This document shows positions 19,445 through 28,179 of a stretch of 64,000 bases of DNA, piece by piece. The notes under the pieces are model-generated. The model searched no databases and was not told where the DNA came from. It saw only the letters and a program-made list of their open reading frames with translations. The position numbers were made by a program, and so were the translations under genes. Origin of the DNA: Herbaspirillum chlorophenolicum. GTDB lineage: Bacteria; Pseudomonadota; Gammaproteobacteria; Burkholderiales; Burkholderiaceae_D. Location of the stretch: NCBI RefSeq assembly GCF_001189955.1, contig NZ_LFLT01000025.1:16567-80566 (forward strand), given 5' to 3'. The stretch's first letter is position 1, and each line of letters opens with the position of its first letter.

Positions 19445-19909
19445 TCAGCCCGGCTTGGCCACCATCAGCCAGGCCGCCGCCAACGGCATCAAGGTCGCCA
19501 CCGATCCCGCCGCTGCCCAGACCAGCGCCAGCCTGCGATAGGCGGCCGGAACCGTTGCGCCCGCCGGCAACGCACTGAGCAGGCGTGCCTGCTTCCACTG
19601 CACGGGAATGAGCACCGCCAGCCACAGGACACCGGTGGCGATGAACAGCCCATAAGCGGTTTTCAGCCAGAAGCTGGCCGCGATGCCGCCAAACGCCGGC
19701 GCCATCATATGGCCTGCCGCAGCCAGCAGGACGATGCCGCCCAGCGTGAAGACCACGTCCGCCCAGTTGGTTGCCTTCACCGCGAAGCGGATCACGGCCA
19801 GGTCGCCGCTGCGGTCGGCCAGTGTTTTCCAGAAGGCGGTGACGATGATATTTCCAAGGAAAAGCACGACCCCCAGCAGATGGATGGCCTTCAAGGTTGT
19901 CAGCGACAT
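19445..19909 (-). CDS. DUF2269-type integral membrane protein
   Basis: A 154-residue membrane protein with four predicted helices, beginning LKAIHLLGVVLFLGNIIVTAFWK, the recognisable start of the DUF2269 family. The function of the family is unknown. I start it at the ATG at 19909 because the upstream in-frame extension to 20116 is not hydrophobic and reads as non-coding. It converges on the LytTR regulator gene with only 6 bp between stop codons. It may be read together with the small lipoprotein gene upstream on the same strand, 226 bp away, but nothing proves it. Confidence 0.8.
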   Translation of the reverse strand: MSLTTLKAIHLLGVVLFLGNIIVTAFWKTLADRSGDLAVIRFAVKATNWADVVFTLGGIVLLAAAGHMMAPAFGGIAASFWLKTAYGLFIATGVLWLAVLIPVQWKQARLLSALPAGATVPAAYRRLALVWAAAGSVATLMPLAAAWLMVAKPG

Positions 19910-20135
19910 GGCGTTTTCACTTTCATCGAAGGAAATCGAAATGCGCCAATGTCGCGCCACAGCGGGCGCCGCGCCAGCGCCATGCGACGAAGCGCCGCAA
20001 ACGGGCAGCGAAAAACAAATGGCGGCGACCGGGATACCGGCTGCCGCCATGAGAAATCGTAAAGATGGATCGGGACAAATCCGCCCTATATTGCCTGGCG
20101 GACATCTCCATCCCAATCAGGCCCAATCAGCCCGC

Positions 20136-20270
20136 TTAACGGCCGTAGTAATAACCCTGACCGTAATACGGCCGGTAGTAATGCGGCTGGCCGACCGGCA
20201 CCACCACGCAGGCCGACAAGGTCGCCGCCGCCACGCCGGCGACCACCAGCAATTTGATAAGTCGTTTCAT
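20136..20270 (-). CDS. 44-residue Tyr-rich lipoprotein
   Basis: A very small predicted lipoprotein. The signal peptide is MKRLIKLLVVAGVAAATLSA, followed by the lipobox cysteine at 21 (LSAC). The 24-residue mature part ends in a Tyr/Gly/Pro-rich tail (YYRPYYGQGYYYGR). A strong GGAGAGGG ribosome site precedes the ATG, which supports real translation. Similar Tyr-rich mini-lipoproteins occur across betaproteobacteria without known function. It is divergent from glnS. Confidence 0.75.
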   Translation of the reverse strand: MKRLIKLLVVAGVAAATLSACVVVPVGQPHYYRPYYGQGYYYGR

Positions 20271-20465
20271 GATGCCCTCTCCTTTATCCTGTAACGGGCC
20301 TGGAAACGGTCCTGGCCATGCAGGCAGATTGCCACCCGGCGCCAATGACAGGTAATTCGCAGCCGTATCATCTGTAACAAGAAAACGGCAGCCAGATTCG
20401 CCTAAGTCGGGCACATTTTCGCCTTCGCTCCAGCGCAAAGCCCGATGCAAGCAGGCGCGCTGCGG

Positions 20466-20471
20466 TAGAAT
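20466..20471 (+). promoter_or_regulatory. Possible glnS -10 box
   Basis: TAGAAT lies 38 bp before the glnS ATG. The corresponding -35 region (GATGCA about 16 bp upstream) is weak. Suggestive only. Confidence 0.3.
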
Positions 20472-20509
20472 GCTTGATCCGCATATATAGGCATTCTCCC
20501 GATTCATCC

Positions 20510-22261
20510 ATGAGCAACGAACTGAAAAACGGACATTCACCGGCACCCTCCACCAATTTCCTGCGCGGCATCATCGAAGCCGACCTGGTTTCCGGCGCCT
20601 ACGCCGAACGCAGCAGCAAGGAAGGAGAGGCGCTGCCTCAGGTGATCACCCGTTTTCCGCCCGAACCCAACGGTTACCTGCACATCGGCCACGCCAAGTC
20701 GATCTGCCTGAACTTCGGCCTGGCGCGCGACTACGCCGGCCGCTGCCACATGCGCTTCGACGATACCAACCCGGAGAAGGAAGAGCAGGAATACGTCGAC
20801 ACCATCCTGGACTCGGTCAAGTGGCTGGGCTTCTCATGGGAGCATGACGGCAAGCAGCACCTGTACTACGCCAGCAACTACTTCGACACCATGTACGCAG
20901 CCGCGCAGGCGCTGATCCGCCGCGGCCTGGCCTATGTCGACGAACAAAATGCCGAGCAGATGCGCGAGAACCGCGGCACCCTGACCGAACCCGGCAAGAA
21001 CTCGCCCTGGCGCGACCGCACGCCCGAGGAATCGCTGCGCCTGTTCGAGGAAATGCGCGACGGCAAGCACCCGGACGGCTCCATGATCCTGCGCGCCAAG
21101 ATCGACATGGCCAGCCCCAACATGAACCTGCGCGATCCGGCCATCTACCGCATCCGCCACGCCACCCACCACAACACCGGCGACAAGTGGCGCGTGTACC
21201 CGATGTACACCTTCGCGCACCCGATCGAAGACGCGCTGGAAAACATCTCGCATTCGATCTGCACGCTGGAGTTCGAAGACCAGCGCCCGTTCTACGACTG
21301 GCTGCTGGACCGCCTGGCCGAAGAAGGCTTCTTCAAGCGGCCGTTGCCGCACCAGTATGAATTCGCGCGCCTGAACCTGACCTACATCATCACCAGCAAG
21401 CGCAAGCTGCGCCAACTGGTGGACGAGAAGATCGTGTCCGGCTGGGACGACCCGCGCATGCCGACCATCGTCGGCCTGCGCCGCCGCGGCTATACGCCTG
21501 AGGCGATCCGCCTGATGTCGGACCGCACCGGCGCCTCCAAGAACAATAGCTGGATCGATTTCAGCGTCCTTGAAGGCGCGCTGCGCGAAGACCTCGACCC
21601 CAAGGCGCCGCGCGCCGTGGCCGTGCTGCGGCCGCTGAAGCTGATCATCGACAATTTCCCGGAAGGCCTGAGCATCGATTGCAGCGCCCCGGTCTACCCG
21701 CCGGCCCATCCGCTGCATGACACCGAGCACCGCCATTTCCCGATCACCCGGGAATTGTGGATCGAACGCGAAGACTTCATGGAAGAGCCAACCAAGGGTT
21801 ACTTCCGCCTGTTCCCCGGCAACAAGGTGCGCCTGCGCTACGGCTATGTGGTCGAATGCACCGGCTGCGACAAGGACGAGAACGGCAACGTCATCGCCGT
21901 GCATTGCAACTACTTCGAAGACAGCAAGAGCGGCACCGAAGGCAGCTCGAACTACAAGGTCAAGGGCAACCTGCACTGGGTCAGCGCCGCGCACGCACTG
22001 GCCACCGAAGTGCGCCTGTACGACCGCCTGTTCAGCGACCCGCATCCGGATGCCGGCGGCAAGGATTTCCTGACCGCGCTGAACCCGAACTCCAAGGAAG
22101 TGATCACCGCCTACCTGGAACCGACGCTGCAGGACGCCAAGCCCGGCGCCATCTACCAGTTCGAGCGCCACGGTTATTTCGTGGCGGACCGGGTCGATTC
22201 CACCGAAGGCAAGCCGGTGTTCAACCGTGCCGTGACGCTCAAGGACAGTTGGGGCAAGTAA
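20510..22261 (+). CDS. glnS: Glutaminyl-tRNA synthetase
   Basis: Class I synthetase that charges tRNA-Gln directly. The 583 residues contain the HIGH-type motif PPEPNGYLHIGHAKS and the KMSKS-equivalent ITSKRKLRQLV. The C-terminal beta-barrel anticodon-binding domains follow (for example the RDFMEEP/KGYFRLFPG region). I use the ATG at 20510 (MSNELKNGHS). An in-frame TTG at 20474 would place the start almost on top of the putative -10 box. There is no strong ribosome site. It is followed by a small membrane protein gene. Confidence 0.97.
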   Translation: MSNELKNGHSPAPSTNFLRGIIEADLVSGAYAERSSKEGEALPQVITRFPPEPNGYLHIGHAKSICLNFGLARDYAGRCHMRFDDTNPEKEEQEYVDTILDSVKWLGFSWEHDGKQHLYYASNYFDTMYAAAQALIRRGLAYVDEQNAEQMRENRGTLTEPGKNSPWRDRTPEESLRLFEEMRDGKHPDGSMILRAKIDMASPNMNLRDPAIYRIRHATHHNTGDKWRVYPMYTFAHPIEDALENISHSICTLEFEDQRPFYDWLLDRLAEEGFFKRPLPHQYEFARLNLTYIITSKRKLRQLVDEKIVSGWDDPRMPTIVGLRRRGYTPEAIRLMSDRTGASKNNSWIDFSVLEGALREDLDPKAPRAVAVLRPLKLIIDNFPEGLSIDCSAPVYPPAHPLHDTEHRHFPITRELWIEREDFMEEPTKGYFRLFPGNKVRLRYGYVVECTGCDKDENGNVIAVHCNYFEDSKSGTEGSSNYKVKGNLHWVSAAHALATEVRLYDRLFSDPHPDAGGKDFLTALNPNSKEVITAYLEPTLQDAKPGAIYQFERHGYFVADRVDSTEGKPVFNRAVTLKDSWGK

Positions 22262-22378
22262 GCAGGGAAGACGGGAATGAAGTACCCGCCCGCGCAATCG
22301 ATTCGGGGAATGCGCGGCGCGGCATCACAGGTACACCGGCAACCATACGGGCCGGACAAGCAAGAGAGGAAGAAGCTC

Positions 22379-22741
22379 ATGTTCGAGCAGATCAAGATCC
22401 AGCGCATGTCGATGGGCACCATCTACAAGCTGCTGGCTATCGGCACTACATTTTCGCTGGTGCCGTTTTCGGTACTGATGGGCGTGCTCTCGCTGTTCGG
22501 CGCACAAACCATCACCTGGGACGGCAAGCACCTGATCGGTTATGACGGCCTGGTCGCCTCGCCCTTCATCGGCCTGTTCCTGTCGGGCTTCATCACCCTG
22601 TTCCTGGGGACGCTGTGCACCATCGGGCTGTGGCTGTATTCGCTGTGGCGCCCGCTGTCGCTGCGTGTTGAACCGGTCGACAACCTCGATATCGACCGCC
22701 TGATTCGCGAGAGCGAAGAAGCCTTGTCCGAACGCGACTGA
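22379..22741 (+). CDS. Small two-helix membrane protein of unknown function
   Basis: A 120-residue protein I do not recognise by name. Two hydrophobic helices (about residues 13-40 and 60-92, the second ending in SLWRP) flank a short polar loop with TWDGKHLIGYDG. The C-terminus is acidic (IDRLIRESEEALSERD). The ATG at 22379 has AGAGGA about 9 bases upstream; an in-frame start at 22277 adds residues unlike a leader. It lies 117 bp after glnS and converges with the zntB-like gene, whose stop is 27 bp away. Good codon usage supports it being real. Confidence 0.7.
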   Translation: MFEQIKIQRMSMGTIYKLLAIGTTFSLVPFSVLMGVLSLFGAQTITWDGKHLIGYDGLVASPFIGLFLSGFITLFLGTLCTIGLWLYSLWRPLSLRVEPVDNLDIDRLIRESEEALSERD

Positions 22742-22767
22742 CCTGCCGCAACCTGTCGGCGGTCAGC

Positions 22768-23781
22768 TCACCAGATCTTCATCCATTTGAGGAAGGCCAC
22801 GGTCGCCACACCGAGGCCGGCCATCACCGACATCACCATCCAGAACGAAGCCTCGTCATGCAGGCCCGGCAAACCCGCCACGTTCATCCCGAAAATCCCC
22901 GATACCAGCGTGGCCGGCATCAGCAGCGCCGTCAGGACCGACAGCGCCATCAGGTTGCGGTTCATCTGCTCCGACATCTGCGAAGCGATTTCTTCCTGCA
23001 GCAGCTTGGCGCGTTCATACAACGCTTCCACGGTCGAATGCAATTCATTGAGCTCGTCCAGCGCGTGGGTCAGGTCTTCCAGCGCCTCTGAGGGCACCCA
23101 GGATGGCCGCAGGCGGTTGAACTGGCTCAGGATGCGGCGCTCCGGCACGATGAAGCGGCGCAGTTCGGCCAACTGGCGGCGTATGCTGCCCAGTTCGGCG
23201 CGGTCTTCCGAGCGGCGGTCGGAGAGCACCGAAAACTCGATGTCGTCCACCTTGTCGTTAAGGCTGTCGAGCCGCGCATTGAAGCCGTCGGCCAGGCAAC
23301 GCAACAGCTCCGCGAACAAGTCCATGGTGTTGTCGAAACCGGCGCCGTCGAGCACTTTCTGGCGCAGCAGGTTGGTCGAACACAGCGGCTGCGTGCGCAA
23401 CGTCAGGAGGCGGGTGCGGTCGAGGTAGAAATGCAGCGCCCCTTTTTCGGTACCGGTGTCGCCGATCTCCATCTTCATGTCGGTGAGCGTGCCGTAGACG
23501 CTGTCGGCCGTCATGTGCAAGCCGGGGTGGGTATCGTTACTGAGGAGGAATTCGGTGATGTGTTCAGGCACGCCGCTGTGGTGCTCCATCCATTGCTGGA
23601 TCTTCACATCGGCCGTCTTGACATGCAGCCAAGTGAACTCCGGCGCCGCGGGGCGGTGGTCGATCACCTCGTTCCACTTCATCTGGTGCGCGCAGCTGTC
23701 TTCGAAGCGGAAGGCGCAAATGAAACCGGCCGGCTCATAGAGCAGATGCAAGGCTTGCGGAGTTTCCGGCGGATTGTGCAT
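22768..23781 (-). CDS. zntB: ZntB/CorA-family divalent cation transporter
   Basis: A 337-residue member of the CorA/Mrs2/ZntB superfamily, pentameric inner-membrane metal channels and transporters. A cytoplasmic N-terminal domain of about 275 residues includes long helices. Two C-terminal membrane helices follow, with the pore signature GMN in FGMNVAGLP between them. The tail after GMN fits ZntB (zinc transport) better than Mg2+ CorA, which usually has GMNF. The start MHNPPETPQ follows a clean gap. The metal specificity is inferred from the motif context and needs testing. Confidence 0.85.
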   Translation of the reverse strand: MHNPPETPQALHLLYEPAGFICAFRFEDSCAHQMKWNEVIDHRPAAPEFTWLHVKTADVKIQQWMEHHSGVPEHITEFLLSNDTHPGLHMTADSVYGTLTDMKMEIGDTGTEKGALHFYLDRTRLLTLRTQPLCSTNLLRQKVLDGAGFDNTMDLFAELLRCLADGFNARLDSLNDKVDDIEFSVLSDRRSEDRAELGSIRRQLAELRRFIVPERRILSQFNRLRPSWVPSEALEDLTHALDELNELHSTVEALYERAKLLQEEIASQMSEQMNRNLMALSVLTALLMPATLVSGIFGMNVAGLPGLHDEASFWMVMSVMAGLGVATVAFLKWMKIW

Positions 23782-23980
23782 GGATGGGCTGGGCGGCGTG
23801 AAAGTCGAGGCATTCTACAAGCCGACTTTGACAAATTTGTGACAGGCCGGTGACTCCCGCCGACGCGAACCTGGGGAACGGGCGCATGCGGCCGCGTATC
23901 GCGGTAACCGCACAAGCCTCGTCCCCCCATCCCACCACTTAATCTGCCGCTGGGGATAAGCCGGCAGCGGCGGTCCTCAA

Positions 23981-24214
23981 TCAGTAATTTAAGTTGCGGT
24001 TGGCGTAGGCTTCGCGCGCAATGTCACATACTTTGATCTGGGCCGCGCTCATGCCTGAGGTGCCGTTCATTAAGCACTGGTCGGCTACCGACTTGGCTTC
24101 GTCCAGATGCTGGCGGAAGTAGATGTAGTCCTTCTTGCCGGCGAAAGCATCGCACGCGGACAGCAAAGGCAACATGACGCACAGCAGTGCGGACAAACGG
24201 ATGGTGGTGCTCAT
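23981..24214 (-). CDS. EexN-like small lipoprotein
   Basis: A 77-residue predicted lipoprotein. The signal MSTTIRLSALLCVMLPLLSA is followed by Cys21 (LLSAC). The mature part, YIYFRQHLDEAKSVADQC, then a short loop and KVCDIAREAYANRN, has two cysteines placed as in the EexN family. Those are plasmid entry-exclusion lipoproteins that also occur as chromosomal genes in betaproteobacteria. No conjugation genes are nearby, so an entry-exclusion role is doubtful. A good promoter lies at 24359-24387. Confidence 0.65.
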   Translation of the reverse strand: MSTTIRLSALLCVMLPLLSACDAFAGKKDYIYFRQHLDEAKSVADQCLMNGTSGMSAAQIKVCDIAREAYANRNLNY

Positions 24215-24358
24215 TGGATTTCCCCTTGTAAAACGCAGGATCTGATGAAACCGCGCGTCCCTGCGTGGACGTCTTGCCCGGATGGCCTCCGGTGTCGCCC
24301 GCGTCCGGCGCCCTCCCCGGGGCCAGTTTTATGGTCATATCGCGCTGCAACGCCGCAA

Positions 24359-24387
24359 AGTATAGTCAGCAAAATTGGATTGCTCAA
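24359..24387 (-). promoter_or_regulatory. Probable promoter of the EexN-like lipoprotein gene
   Basis: Minus-strand boxes TTGAGC (24382-24387) and TATACT (24359-24364) are separated by exactly 17 bp. Nothing else on the minus strand nearby matches as well. Confidence 0.6.
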
Positions 24388-24482
24388 TGGAAATCTTCTA
24401 CCGACTTGATGTAGCGCTGCACCCGCTCCCTGGATTCTTTCCAGATCATTGGCAAACACGCCATGAAACTTGAAAGAGATAC

Positions 24483-24515
24483 AAAAAACGGGCCGGTCGC
24501 CCCGACCGCCCCGTT
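24483..24515 (-). terminator. Intrinsic terminator of the uracil permease gene
   Basis: On the minus strand a stem of about 13 bp with one mismatch (AACGGG-CGGTCG paired with CGACCG-CCCGTT) is followed by six T residues. It begins 45 bp after the permease stop. Confidence 0.85.
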
Positions 24516-24559
24516 TCATTTCCGGCAAGCGCGGCCTGCGTCGCGCCGCCTTTAGCAAC

Positions 24560-25855
24560 TCATCCGCGGCGCTTCAAGAGCGCGTACAGGATGATGGCGC
24601 CGAAGGTGGCGGTACCGATGCCGCCCAGTGCGAAACCGCCCAGCTTCAACGTGAAGTCGCCCGCGCCCAGCACCAGCGTCACCGCAGCGACGATCAGGTT
24701 GGTGTTGCTGGAAAAGTCGACCTTGTTCTCCACCCAGATGCGCGCGCCGGACACGGTGATCAGGCCGAACACCACGATCGACACGCCGCCCAGCACCGCG
24801 CCGGGAATGGTCAGGATGACCGCGCCGAACTTGGGCGAAAAACCCAGCAGGATAGCGATCACCGCCGCCACCACGAACACCAGCGTCGAGTAGATCTTGG
24901 TGACGGCCATCACACCAATGTTCTCGGCATAGGTGGTCACGCCGGTGCCGCCGACGCTGCCCGAGAGCATGGTCGCCAGGCCGTCGCCAACGAAGGCGCG
25001 CCCCATGTAGCGGTCCAGGTTCTGGCCGGTCATGGCCGACACCGCCTTGATATGGCCCAGGTTCTCGGCCACCAGGATGATGGCCACCGGCGCCAGCAAT
25101 GCCATTGCACTGCCCTGGAATACCGGGGTGGCAAAGTGCGGCACACCGAACCAGGCGGCATTGGCCACGATGGAAAAGTCGATGGGCTTGCCCAGGCCGG
25201 CGCCATTGGTCAGGATGGCGTAGATGACATAGGCCAGCAGCAGGCCGACCAGGATCAGCAGGCGTTGCAGCATGCCGCGCGTAAACACCGCGACGAAGCC
25301 CACGCACAATACCGTGGCCAAGGCCATCCAGGAGTCGAAGCTGTTGCCGCTCACGCCCTTGACCGCGATCGGTGCCAGGTTCAGGCCGATCACCGCCACC
25401 ACCGAGCCGGTCACCACCGGCGGCATCAGGCTCTCGATCCAGCGCGTGCCGACCAGGCCCACCACCAGGCCGATCACGGTGTACACCGCGCCGCAGGCGA
25501 TGATGCCGCCCAGCGCCACACCGAGGTTGGGGTTGGCGCCCGAGCCGGCGTAGCCGGTCACGGCGATCACCAGGCCGATGAAGGAGAAGCTGGAACCCAG
25601 GTAGCTCGGCACGCGGCCGCCCACTAGCAGGAAGAACAGCAAGGTACCCACGCCCGACATCAGGATCGCCAGATTGGGATCGAACCCCATCAACAGCGGC
25701 GCCAATACCGTAGAACCGAACATCGCGACCACGTGCTGCACACCCATGGCCACGGTCTGCGGCACGGGCAATCGCTCATCGGCGGCGATTACGGCCCCCT
25801 GGCCGTCATGGGTGCTGCTGCGCAGCCGCCATTGGGGAAAATAAGAGCCCGACAT
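24560..25855 (-). CDS. uraA: Uracil/xanthine permease (NCS2 family, UraA-like)
   Basis: A 431-residue inner-membrane transporter of the nucleobase:cation symporter-2 family. It has the usual many hydrophobic helices. Diagnostic segments include VPQTVAMGVQHVVAMFGSTVLAP near residue 30, VAENLGHIKAVSAMTG, and GGTGVTTYAENIGVMAVT in the half-helices that hold the substrate. The conserved GLGxxxG-type end is replaced by short basic KRRG. I chose the ATG at 25855, with AAAGGA five bases upstream, because the in-frame extension to 26029 is not membrane-like. It is uracil-type by overall resemblance; uracil versus xanthine specificity is not proven. Confidence 0.88.
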   Translation of the reverse strand: MSGSYFPQWRLRSSTHDGQGAVIAADERLPVPQTVAMGVQHVVAMFGSTVLAPLLMGFDPNLAILMSGVGTLLFFLLVGGRVPSYLGSSFSFIGLVIAVTGYAGSGANPNLGVALGGIIACGAVYTVIGLVVGLVGTRWIESLMPPVVTGSVVAVIGLNLAPIAVKGVSGNSFDSWMALATVLCVGFVAVFTRGMLQRLLILVGLLLAYVIYAILTNGAGLGKPIDFSIVANAAWFGVPHFATPVFQGSAMALLAPVAIILVAENLGHIKAVSAMTGQNLDRYMGRAFVGDGLATMLSGSVGGTGVTTYAENIGVMAVTKIYSTLVFVVAAVIAILLGFSPKFGAVILTIPGAVLGGVSIVVFGLITVSGARIWVENKVDFSSNTNLIVAAVTLVLGAGDFTLKLGGFALGGIGTATFGAIILYALLKRRG

Positions 25856-25892
25856 GGATATCCTTTCGTTATGGGTTATTGGATCGTCGGCT

Positions 25893-25921
25893 AGTGTATT
25901 GAGGGCCGCTCCAAATAACAA
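25893..25921 (-). promoter_or_regulatory. Probable uraA promoter
   Basis: Minus-strand TTGTTA (25916-25921) and TACACT (25893-25898) are separated by 17 bp, about 40 bp upstream of the uraA ATG. Confidence 0.55.
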
Positions 25922-26188
25922 TTGGCTGGGCGGCGGGGCACGATAAAAAATGCAAAAAGATTTCCACGGCGGCTGATGCTGCCGCACAGCGGTGCGGAAA
26001 ACCGTCGGTGGTGCACGCGCCTGCCCCAAAACGGCGAGGACGGCGCGCTTCCATCGCCGATAGGAAACCCGCTGCGTGAAGCGAATTCACCGGCCGCGCG
26101 AATTTTGTTGAACGCGCCCCCCGTCGGAAAATGTGATAATCCTTCAGTGCCGTGCCAGGCTGCCACGGCCTGCGCCGGCGCCACTTGA

Positions 26189-26212
26189 TCGACTATTCGA
26201 CTATTCGACTAT
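26189..26212 (+). repeat. Three tandem copies of TCGACTAT abutting a ribosome site
   Basis: Three perfect 8-bp copies run directly into the GGAG Shine-Dalgarno (26213-26216) of the ABM-domain gene. Copy-number change would alter the 5' leader but not the reading frame. Confidence 0.85.
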
Positions 26213-26222
26213 GGAGACCCAC

Positions 26223-26525
26223 ATGATCCTGGAACTGGCGGACATCCGCATCCAACCCGGCAAGCAAGCCGAATTCGACGAAGCCATCACACGCGGCGTA
26301 GCGCAGACCATCGCCAAATCCAAGGGCTATCTCGGCCACAAGGTGCAAAAGGGCATCGAGTCGCCCGAACGCTACATCCTGATGGTGCAGTGGGCTACCT
26401 TGGAAAACCATACCGTGGACTTCCGCGAATCGCCCGCCTTCACCGAATGGCGCGGCATCGTCGGCCCCTTCTTCGCCGGCCCGCCGCAAGTCGAGCATTT
26501 CTCGCTGCTGACCGCATCGGAATAA
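26223..26525 (+). CDS. Antibiotic-biosynthesis-monooxygenase (ABM) domain protein
   Basis: A 100-residue single ABM-domain protein, a dimeric ferredoxin-like barrel found in quinol monooxygenases (YgiN), heme-degrading enzymes and many proteins of unknown role. It begins ILELADIRIQPGKQAEFDEAI and has the typical GYLGHKVQKGIESPERYILMVQWATLENH core ending in a short FRESPAF helix. The GGAG ribosome site six bases before the ATG at 26223 decides the start; a longer frame from 26133 exists but has no site. The substrate is unknown. Confidence 0.85.
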   Translation: MILELADIRIQPGKQAEFDEAITRGVAQTIAKSKGYLGHKVQKGIESPERYILMVQWATLENHTVDFRESPAFTEWRGIVGPFFAGPPQVEHFSLLTASE

Positions 26526-26707
26526 GAAGCCGCTCCCGCTGCAGGCCACCAGCCGGCAGCTTGCGGAACGATTGCGCGTAAAACCTGACTAAAAACCGCG
26601 AACAGGCTTACGCGCTTGCAAGAACAGCCAGCAGCGCCGCTACCGCCTGCCAACACACTGCCATGACAAGACCAGCGCGCGGTTTCCCGCGCGCCAGGAA
26701 CAGCCGG

Positions 26708-27298
26708 ATGACCAGATTACCCCGTTTGAACTTCCCCTCCATCCACACCCGCCGCCGGTCCCGCCTGCTCGCAGGCGCTTCCACCCTGGCTGCGGCGCTG
26801 GTGCTGGGCGGCTGCAACAATTTCAGCGGCGAAGAGCAACGGCAAGCCGATGTCATCGGCGCTTTCTACAAGCTCCACATCAAGACCAATGCGCCCGGCC
26901 TGCCTCCAGCCGATGAGCTCAAGCAATACCAGCCGCTGGTGAGCCAGGCGCTGTACGCCCTGCTGGTCCAGGCCGAAGCGGCCGACGCCCGCTACCATAC
27001 GATGGTCGACAAGCAAGCGCCGCCTATCATCGAGGGCGACCTGTTCACCTCGCTGTATGAAGGCGCGACATCGTTCTCGGTGAAGTCCTGCGATACCGAT
27101 GACCGGCGCGCCTCCTGCCAGGTCGCCTTCCAATACAAGAAAGACGGCGCCGAAGAAGCATGGAGCGACAAGATCCTGCTGGTGCGTGAAGACAACCACT
27201 GGCGCATCGACGATATCGAGTTCACCGGCAACGACCAGTCCTCGCAGCGCGAATACCTGAGCGACACCCTGGCCGACGCCATCAAGGAAGCCGAATAA
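26708..27298 (+). CDS. DUF3828-like lipoprotein, copy A
   Basis: A 196-residue predicted lipoprotein. A basic lead and hydrophobic stretch (LLAGASTLAAALVLGG) end at the lipobox cysteine (LGGC). The mature domain has ADVIGAFYKLHIK, then ADELKQYQPLVSQALYALLVQA, an EGDLFTSLYEGATSF segment, a two-Cys strand pair, and WRIDDIEFTG near the end. The same order of motifs occurs in copy B 229 bp downstream, so the two arose by duplication. The fold resembles the DUF3828 family of small secreted proteins of unknown function. I prefer the ATG at 26708 (AGGAA upstream) over 26663. Confidence 0.75.
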   Translation: MTRLPRLNFPSIHTRRRSRLLAGASTLAAALVLGGCNNFSGEEQRQADVIGAFYKLHIKTNAPGLPPADELKQYQPLVSQALYALLVQAEAADARYHTMVDKQAPPIIEGDLFTSLYEGATSFSVKSCDTDDRRASCQVAFQYKKDGAEEAWSDKILLVREDNHWRIDDIEFTGNDQSSQREYLSDTLADAIKEAE

Positions 27299-27526
27299 GT
27301 GCCGATAAATGGCCAGGCGCCGACAAGCTTCACTCTTTCCCTATAAGCAACATCCTGCCGCCCGATGGCCGGGAATTGGCAGTCTTTTGGCGATGTGTTC
27401 TCGGCCTCCGGCCTATCGAAAAAAGCGTAAGCTTGCCAGCAAGAATGCTTGTCGTTTTGCCACCGGATCGCAGCAGCCTCGCAAGAACAGAACCGTAGAC
27501 AGACGGCACAAGGGGAGAATTGGAAC

Positions 27527-28081
27527 GTGAAGCGGATAGGGACAATATTTATCATCGCAGCAAGCCTCTTGCTTGCCGCGTGCTCGGGCAATGACGAGAG
27601 CAAGGCCAAGGAACTGGTGACGAACTTCTACCAGATGCACCAATCGGCCCGCCCCTCCGGCGCGCTCACACTGAAAGGCTTGATTACCTTCCGCCACTTC
27701 TTCTCGGTGCCGCTGTTCGACCTGCTCAAAGATGTCTCGGTCGCCGAAGAAGCGCGCGCCGCACAGACGGCCGGCGATCCGCTGCCGCCGCTGGTCGAAG
27801 GCGACATCTTCACCGCCAATCCCGGCGGCGCCTCCACTTTCCGTATCCTCCAGTGCAACATGCGCGAGCGCGAAAGCGAATGTTCGGTCGAACTGATCTA
27901 CAGCGATGCCAAGCTCAAGGCGCCGTCCAAGTGGACCGACAAGGTACTGCTCACGCGCGACGCGCGCGGCTGGATCATCGACAACATCCAATATGCCGGC
28001 GGCCAGGCGCCCATGCGCAGCGGCAACCTGCAAGACACGCTGCGCCAGCTGCTCAAACGCGATACGGCGCCGCTGCAATAA
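27527..28081 (+). CDS. DUF3828-like lipoprotein, copy B
   Basis: A 184-residue paralogue of copy A. The signal is VKRIGTIFIIAASLLLAA with the lipobox Cys after LLAA. It shares TNFYQMH (compare GAFYKLH), PPLVEGDIFTANPGGAST (compare IIEGDLFTSLYEGATS), a pair of cysteines, and WIIDNIQYAGG. I start it at the GTG at 27527, which has AGGGGAG nine bases upstream; the frame from 27449 lacks a leader-like beginning. The pair may act together in the envelope, but no function is known. Confidence 0.75.
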   Translation: MKRIGTIFIIAASLLLAACSGNDESKAKELVTNFYQMHQSARPSGALTLKGLITFRHFFSVPLFDLLKDVSVAEEARAAQTAGDPLPPLVEGDIFTANPGGASTFRILQCNMRERESECSVELIYSDAKLKAPSKWTDKVLLTRDARGWIIDNIQYAGGQAPMRSGNLQDTLRQLLKRDTAPLQ

Positions 28082-28145
28082 CCCGAAAATCCCCTAATCT
28101 TCCAACTGGCGTGCCACTACGGCACGTCCAGACCGGAACACGCTC

Positions 28146-28151
28146 TATAAT
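28146..28151 (+). promoter_or_regulatory. Possible sbcB -10 box
   Basis: A perfect TATAAT lies 28 bp before the sbcB ATG. No good -35 box is visible at 16-18 bp, so this is suggestive. Confidence 0.4.
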
Positions 28152-28179
28152 CGCGCGATCACTTTAGACAGATGCCGCG

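Larger units (their letters stand above)
24215..24559. other. Gap between the EexN-like gene and the uracil permease
   Basis: This 345-bp stretch contains, read leftward, the permease terminator (24483-24515), a sigma-70-like promoter (24359-24387) and an untranslated leader of about 140 bases before the lipoprotein ATG. No other gene was seen. Confidence 0.55.
25856..26222. other. Divergent promoter region uraA / ABM gene
   Basis: A 367-bp stretch with the uraA promoter at its left end and three tandem octamers next to the ABM ribosome site at its right end (26189-26212). The middle is GC-rich and I see no gene in it. Confidence 0.5.
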
